From a bacterium (GTDB lineage Bacteria > Sumerlaeota > Sumerlaeia > SLMS01): 64,000 nucleotides of DNA. Under the pieces are notes generated by a model. That model was not told the origin of the DNA. It made no database searches and saw only the letters and a list, made by a program, of their open reading frames with translations. This document shows positions 60,487 to 64,000 of the stretch, piece after piece; within the stretch, counting starts at the first letter, position 1; each line of letters begins with the position of its first letter. The DNA lies in contig WGMQ01000011.1 of the NCBI GenBank assembly GCA_016125005.1, positions 54,583 to 118,582 on the forward strand. Reading direction: 5' to 3'. The translations under genes and the position numbers were made by a program.

Positions 60487-61419
60487 ATGGTCGACTCTCT
60501 GGTGCTTTTCAATCGCCTGACCTCGCGGACGAAATTGCGCCACATGCAAGCTCTGGTCCGTCTGGTCGAACTGCGCAACATGGCGCGCGCGGCGCGGGAC
60601 ATCGGCATCACGCAACCGGCCATGTCGCAACTCGTCGCCGATCTGGAGCGGCTTCTTGAAACCCAGCTGTTTCTGCGCCATTCGCGCGGCATCGAGCCGA
60701 CGCCCCTCGCCTTCGATCTGGCCGAGATCGCGCAGCGGATTATGACCGCCGTCGAAGACGGTACCGAACTCGTCGCCTTGAAGATGAATTCCGAGCAGTC
60801 CTTTGTCCGGGCCGCCTACACCCTGTCCGCCTATCACGCCATCCTGGATCGGGCGCTGCCCGAATACGTACGGCAATATCCCTCCTGCCGCGTCCAGCTC
60901 GACGAGGTCATCGGGCATTCCCTCAACACGGCCTTCGCCAGTGGCGACTACGACCTGGTGTTCTGCCGCAGGACCGACCTGGTCGGCGGCGGCTGGATCT
61001 TCGCGCCCTGTGCGGAAGACCGCCTGATCATCATCTGCGGCCCGGATAATCCGCTGGCGCGCAAGTCTCGCCTGACGGATGAGGACCTGCGTAACGCGAC
61101 CTGGGTCGCAGGGCATGTCGCGACGCAGGTGCGGCGCGGCTACGAGACGCTGCTCAACGCAAGGGGGTGGACGGCGGGCAAGGAGGTCCAAGTGATCTCG
61201 CGATCCGCTCAGGTGCTTCTCACAATCATCCGAAGCGGCAACAGCATCTCGCTGATGCCGCAGAGCATCGCCCGGGCCTGGTGCCGCGACGGCCTGGCCG
61301 CGGAATTGCCTTTCGAGACTGGTACCGTGCTGGAAACGCTTGGCTTCTACTGGAAACCGTCGACTGCTTCGGTAGCCGTGCGGCGTCTCGCGAACGTGAT
61401 TTCGTCAGGCCTTGGGTGA
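60487..61419 (+). CDS. LysR-family transcriptional regulator
   Basis: The protein has 310 residues. The N-terminal HTH (about 15-75) has RLTSRTKLRHMQALVRLVELRNMARAARDIGITQPAMSQLVADLERLLETQLFLRHSRGIEPTP, slightly atypical in its long leader. The C-terminal periplasmic-binding-like co-inducer domain spans about 100-300. It starts 93 bp from the divergent TctC gene, the normal LysR arrangement, and probably activates the operon in response to the substrate. I found no convincing T-N11-A box beyond AT-rich stretches. Confidence 0.93.
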   Translation: MVDSLVLFNRLTSRTKLRHMQALVRLVELRNMARAARDIGITQPAMSQLVADLERLLETQLFLRHSRGIEPTPLAFDLAEIAQRIMTAVEDGTELVALKMNSEQSFVRAAYTLSAYHAILDRALPEYVRQYPSCRVQLDEVIGHSLNTAFASGDYDLVFCRRTDLVGGGWIFAPCAEDRLIIICGPDNPLARKSRLTDEDLRNATWVAGHVATQVRRGYETLLNARGWTAGKEVQVISRSAQVLLTIIRSGNSISLMPQSIARAWCRDGLAAELPFETGTVLETLGFYWKPSTASVAVRRLANVISSGLG

Positions 61420-61629
61420 CGGACGACGCTGATCGCGGCAGCCGATCGGCGGCTGAAACATGCAATGGCCATTGATCGCGCGAGGCGCATCCGGGTCATC
61501 GCCAGATACGCTGGGCGGCAGTTCCGCAATGCCGCCCGCCCTGGCAAACCGGCCCCCGAAATTGCGGATGCGCCTTGAAGCCGCGCGCCAGGCGCGGCAC
61601 AACGTCGGGGATGCCGGCCGGCGCGCGGC

Positions 61630-62871
61630 TCACACCACGCCGCCGGCCTCCAGTTCACCCAGTTCGCGCGAGCCGATCCCCAGAAGCGAGCCATAGACCT
61701 CGGCATTGTCCTTGCCGGGTTTTTCCGCGCCGAGCCAGGAAACATCGCCCGGCGTTTCGGAAAGCTTGGGCGCAATGCCCGGGACCGAAATCTCGCCGAA
61801 ACGCGGATCGCTGCGCTTCAGGATCATGTCGCGGGCGTTGAAATGCGGATCGGCGACGATGTCGGCGATCGAGTAGATCGGCCCGCAGACGACCCCGTTT
61901 TCCTCCAGCGCCGCGCCCAGTTCCTCCTTGGAGAGCGTGCGCGTCCATTCCCCGATCATGCCGTCGAGCAGTTCGGCATGGTGACCGCGCGCCACATGGG
62001 TGGCGAAGCGCTCGTCCCTGGCCAGTTCGGGCTGGCCCATCGCCTGGCACAGGCGGCGGAACATCGGATCGACATTGGCGGCGATCACCATGTAGGAGCC
62101 GTCCGCCGTCTCGTAGATGTTGGACGGGGCGACGTTCGGCAGGCCGGTGCCCGAGGGCTGGCGCACGACGCCGCATTTGTCGTATTCGGGCAGGGTGCTT
62201 TCCAGCATGGAGAAACAGCTCTCCACGATCGAGGCGTCGACCACCTGCCCCTTGCCGCCGCCGCCCGCGTCGCGCCAGTACAGCGCCATCATCAGGCCCT
62301 CGAAGGCGAACATGGCGGTCAGCGTGTCGCCGAGCGAGATCCCGAAACGCGGCGGCGGCTGATTCGGGAAACCGTTGATATGACGGATGCCGCCCATCGC
62401 CTCGCCGACGCTGGCAAAGCCCGGCTTGTCGGAATAGGGGCCTGTCTGGCCGTAGCCGGAAACCCGCACCACGATCAGGCGGGGATTGTCCTTCTGCAGG
62501 TCCTTCGGCCCCAGCTCCCATTTCTCCAGCGTCCCGGGCTTGAAGTTCTCGACCAGGGCGTCGGCGGTTTGCGTCAGCCGGCGCACCAGATCGCGCCCGC
62601 GCGGATCGCGCAGATTGGCGGTGACGGATTTCTTGTTGCGCGCCAGCGTCGGCCACCAAAGGGAATGACCCTCATAGCGATGGTGGCCCCATTCGCGCAT
62701 CGGATCGCCGACCACCGGCGTCTCGACCTTGATGACCTCGGCGCCGAAATCCGCCAGACGGCTTCCCACGAAGGGACCCGCCAGCAACTGGCCCGCCTCG
62801 ATGGCTCGGATGCCGGCAAGCGGGCCGGAAGGGGCGCCGCCGGAAGGGGCGGGTATGGATGGGGAACTCAT
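61630..62871 (-). CDS. CaiB/BaiF-family CoA-transferase
   Basis: This 413-residue class III CoA-transferase has PLAGIRAIEAGQLLAGPFVGSRLADFGAEVIKVE (about 18-51), the conserved GHHRYEGHSLWWPTLARNKKSVTANLRDPRGRDLV, and FGISLGDTLTAMFAFEGLM (about 175-193), with Asp at the catalytic position that forms the aspartyl-CoA anhydride. It transfers CoA between carboxylates without free CoA; donor and acceptor are unknown. The start codon overlaps the stop of the adjacent alpha/beta hydrolase by 4 bp. The 61420-61629 gap contains nothing notable. Confidence 0.93.
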   Translation of the reverse strand: MSSPSIPAPSGGAPSGPLAGIRAIEAGQLLAGPFVGSRLADFGAEVIKVETPVVGDPMREWGHHRYEGHSLWWPTLARNKKSVTANLRDPRGRDLVRRLTQTADALVENFKPGTLEKWELGPKDLQKDNPRLIVVRVSGYGQTGPYSDKPGFASVGEAMGGIRHINGFPNQPPPRFGISLGDTLTAMFAFEGLMMALYWRDAGGGGKGQVVDASIVESCFSMLESTLPEYDKCGVVRQPSGTGLPNVAPSNIYETADGSYMVIAANVDPMFRRLCQAMGQPELARDERFATHVARGHHAELLDGMIGEWTRTLSKEELGAALEENGVVCGPIYSIADIVADPHFNARDMILKRSDPRFGEISVPGIAPKLSETPGDVSWLGAEKPGKDNAEVYGSLLGIGSRELGELEAGGVV

Positions 62872-63698
62872 TGAACGCTCTTGCCTTTCATTTCGTCCAC
62901 TTCGGCCAGGAAGCCGAGCAGCATTTGGGAGAATCTGCCGCGCATCTCGCTTCCCGCGACCACATGCGCGGCGCCTTCCAGCACTGCGCCGCGCGCGCCC
63001 GGAACCAATGCTTCGATCGGCCGGGTCAGCCGCGGCCCTGTGACGGCGTCGAGCGGGCAGTGAATGACCAGCGTGTGGGCCGTAATGCGCGACAGGCGGT
63101 CGGTGACATCATGCGAGAGACAGGCGCGGATCAGGCGCTCATGCGCCTCGACGCGGCCCTTGAGCTCGCGCCACGGCCCCTGCGGGCCGAGAATGCGGTG
63201 ATGGTTTTCCAGATAGAATTGCTCGTCGAAGGACCACAGGCAGACCAGCTTCTGGAACGCCTCCCAGCCCATTTCTCGGTGGACGGCGAGCAGCGTCTCC
63301 ATCTGATGGGCGAACAGGGCGTCGGGCCGGGCCCAGGTGCCCATATTGACCATGGATCGCACCAGATCGGGGCGCGCGATCGCCAGTTCCTGGGCGATGC
63401 AGGCGCCCATGCCGACCAGGCCGATCACATGCGCGTCGCGCCAGCCGAGGTGATCCAGCAGGCCGGCGGCGTCTCCCGCATAGAGCTTCATGCCCGGCTC
63501 GATCGCCGGATCGTCGTCGGATTCGGCGATGCCGCGATGGTCGAAGATCGCAACCGAATAGCGCTCGGTCAGGCCGCGCGCCAGATGGCGTTCGCCGCCA
63601 TGGCAATAGGTGCCCCAGCCGCCCATGCACAGCGCTGGCGGACCGGAACCGTGGATCTCGTAATACATCGAGTGGCCATTGATCTGTGCAATCGGCAA
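62868..63698 (-). CDS. Alpha/beta hydrolase (3-oxoadipate enol-lactonase-like)
   Basis: The protein has 276 residues when started at TTG 63698, which follows a strong AAGGAGGGAGGAG ribosome-binding site; the ATG at 63725 lies within or before that site. MGGWGTYCHGGERHLARGLTERYSVAIFDHRGIAESDD is the family start. The elbow LVGMGACIAQELA has Gly-Met-Gly instead of the usual Gly-Ser-Gly around the nucleophile, an oddity. A late Asp in CPLDAVTGPRL and a His in EGAAHVVAG are in place. The missing Ser suggests a non-classical or inactive hydrolase. It overlaps the CaiB gene by 4 bp. Confidence 0.8.
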   Translation of the reverse strand: MPIAQINGHSMYYEIHGSGPPALCMGGWGTYCHGGERHLARGLTERYSVAIFDHRGIAESDDDPAIEPGMKLYAGDAAGLLDHLGWRDAHVIGLVGMGACIAQELAIARPDLVRSMVNMGTWARPDALFAHQMETLLAVHREMGWEAFQKLVCLWSFDEQFYLENHHRILGPQGPWRELKGRVEAHERLIRACLSHDVTDRLSRITAHTLVIHCPLDAVTGPRLTRPIEALVPGARGAVLEGAAHVVAGSEMRGRFSQMLLGFLAEVDEMKGKSVQ

Positions 63699-63798
63699 GT
63701 CGTCTCCTCCCTCCTTGTCGCGCACCGCATGACGGCGCGGCCCCGGCGAACGCCGCCGGTCCCGGCCCTGACCCGGACCTACTGCCGGCGAGCCGGCC

Positions 63799-64000
63799 TC
63801 ATCCGCCGAAATCCATCGCCCGGCGCTGGCGCACGAGCTGCGAGGCGGCGACCGCCAGGATCAGCCCGCCGCCATAGAAAAGGTCCTGGACGAAGTTCGG
63901 GATGCCGAAGATCTGCAGGCCGGAAATGCCGGTCGCCAGCAGGAAGACGCCGATGAACGAGCCCCAGGGGTTGAACCGCCCCGGCACGATGCTGGTCGCG
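63799..64000 (-). CDS. Sugar-type ABC transporter permease, C-terminal end (partial)
   Basis: The frame is open to the window end; the last about 66 residues show SIVPGRFNPWGSFIGVFLLATGISGLQIFGIPNFVQDLFYGGGLILAVAASQLVRQRR, the typical end of RbsC/XylH-like permeases. It is read toward the alpha/beta hydrolase-CaiB pair, 100 bp away on the same strand, so those genes may be the last part of its operon. The 5' portion lies beyond the window. Confidence 0.88.
   Translation of the reverse strand, partial: ATSIVPGRFNPWGSFIGVFLLATGISGLQIFGIPNFVQDLFYGGGLILAVAASQLVRQRRAMDFGG

Noticed and set aside
1-64000. CRISPR arrays, tRNA or rRNA genes, integrases, phage genes
   Set aside because: No regularly spaced repeats, no cloverleaf-like or rRNA segments and no recombinase or phage protein signatures were noticed in the reading; a tool-based scan was not possible.

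Overview
The window is a high-GC stretch from an alphaproteobacterium, most likely Rhizobiales/Hyphomicrobiales (Mesorhizobium-like). I infer this from the gene families (a Kdp operon with an extra small ORF before kdpF, tripartite tricarboxylate transporters, CoA-dependent catabolism, an ABC-rich context) and from a 277-bp palindromic element with GAGCGTTTCC ends of a kind I associate with this order. No phylogenetic search was possible. I saw no tRNA, rRNA or CRISPR array.

Region 1 (1-31.4 kb) is a catabolic island for an unidentified carboxylic acid handled as CoA thioesters. It encodes LivH/LivM-type permeases, an acyl-CoA ligase, four crotonases or crotonase domains, two long acyl-CoA dehydrogenases, a FadJ-like bifunctional enzyme, a thiolase, SDRs, two nitronate-monooxygenase-like flavoproteins, two epoxide-hydrolase-like alpha/beta hydrolases, an MBL hydrolase, a GST-like protein, an APH-like phosphotransferase and an MFS exporter. 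Seven intergenic regions carry one or two copies of a 14-bp palindrome, consensus TGACTWTAWAGTCA, so the island looks like one regulon. Two other operator types are also present: TAACGATCGTTA, clustered at a TetR gene at 22.8 kb, and GTACGWWCGTAC at 20.0 and 27.0 kb. The second regulator of the island is a single polypeptide with two complete TetR units. The island is partly decaying. It contains a collapsed sugar ABC transporter, an MDR oxidoreductase broken by a 2-nt change in a GC run, an SDR that has lost about 25-30 residues and its catalytic Tyr, a flavoprotein with His->Asn in its signature motif, and an SDR tail left in front of an acyl-CoA dehydrogenase gene.

Region 2 (31.4-43.5 kb) is a patch of small accessory genes: DUF1761, a WYL regulator, GNAT, DUF3788, MFS, TetR, a beta-propeller, a TPR/HTH protein, two DUF899 proteins, DUF6958, a truncated GFA-like protein, a double DUF1428 protein, HxlR and two SRPBCC proteins. 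Region 3 (43.5-51.7 kb) is a complete kdpFABCDE locus for high-affinity K+ uptake, read on the minus strand, with a tiny membrane ORF before kdpF and two large inverted repeats between kdpC and kdpD.

Region 4 (52-61.4 kb) is a minus-strand operon with a divergent LysR gene. In transcription order it holds a TctC-type binding protein, an MBL lactonase-like protein, an HSL-type esterase, TctC, TctB, TctA, an IlvD/Edd dehydratase and an RraA-type aldolase-like protein. It reads as uptake, ester/lactone opening, dehydration and cleavage of a sugar acid or related hydroxy acid. Region 5 (61.6-64 kb) has a CaiB/BaiF CoA-transferase overlapping an alpha/beta hydrolase, then the 3' end of a sugar-type ABC permease that runs off the window.
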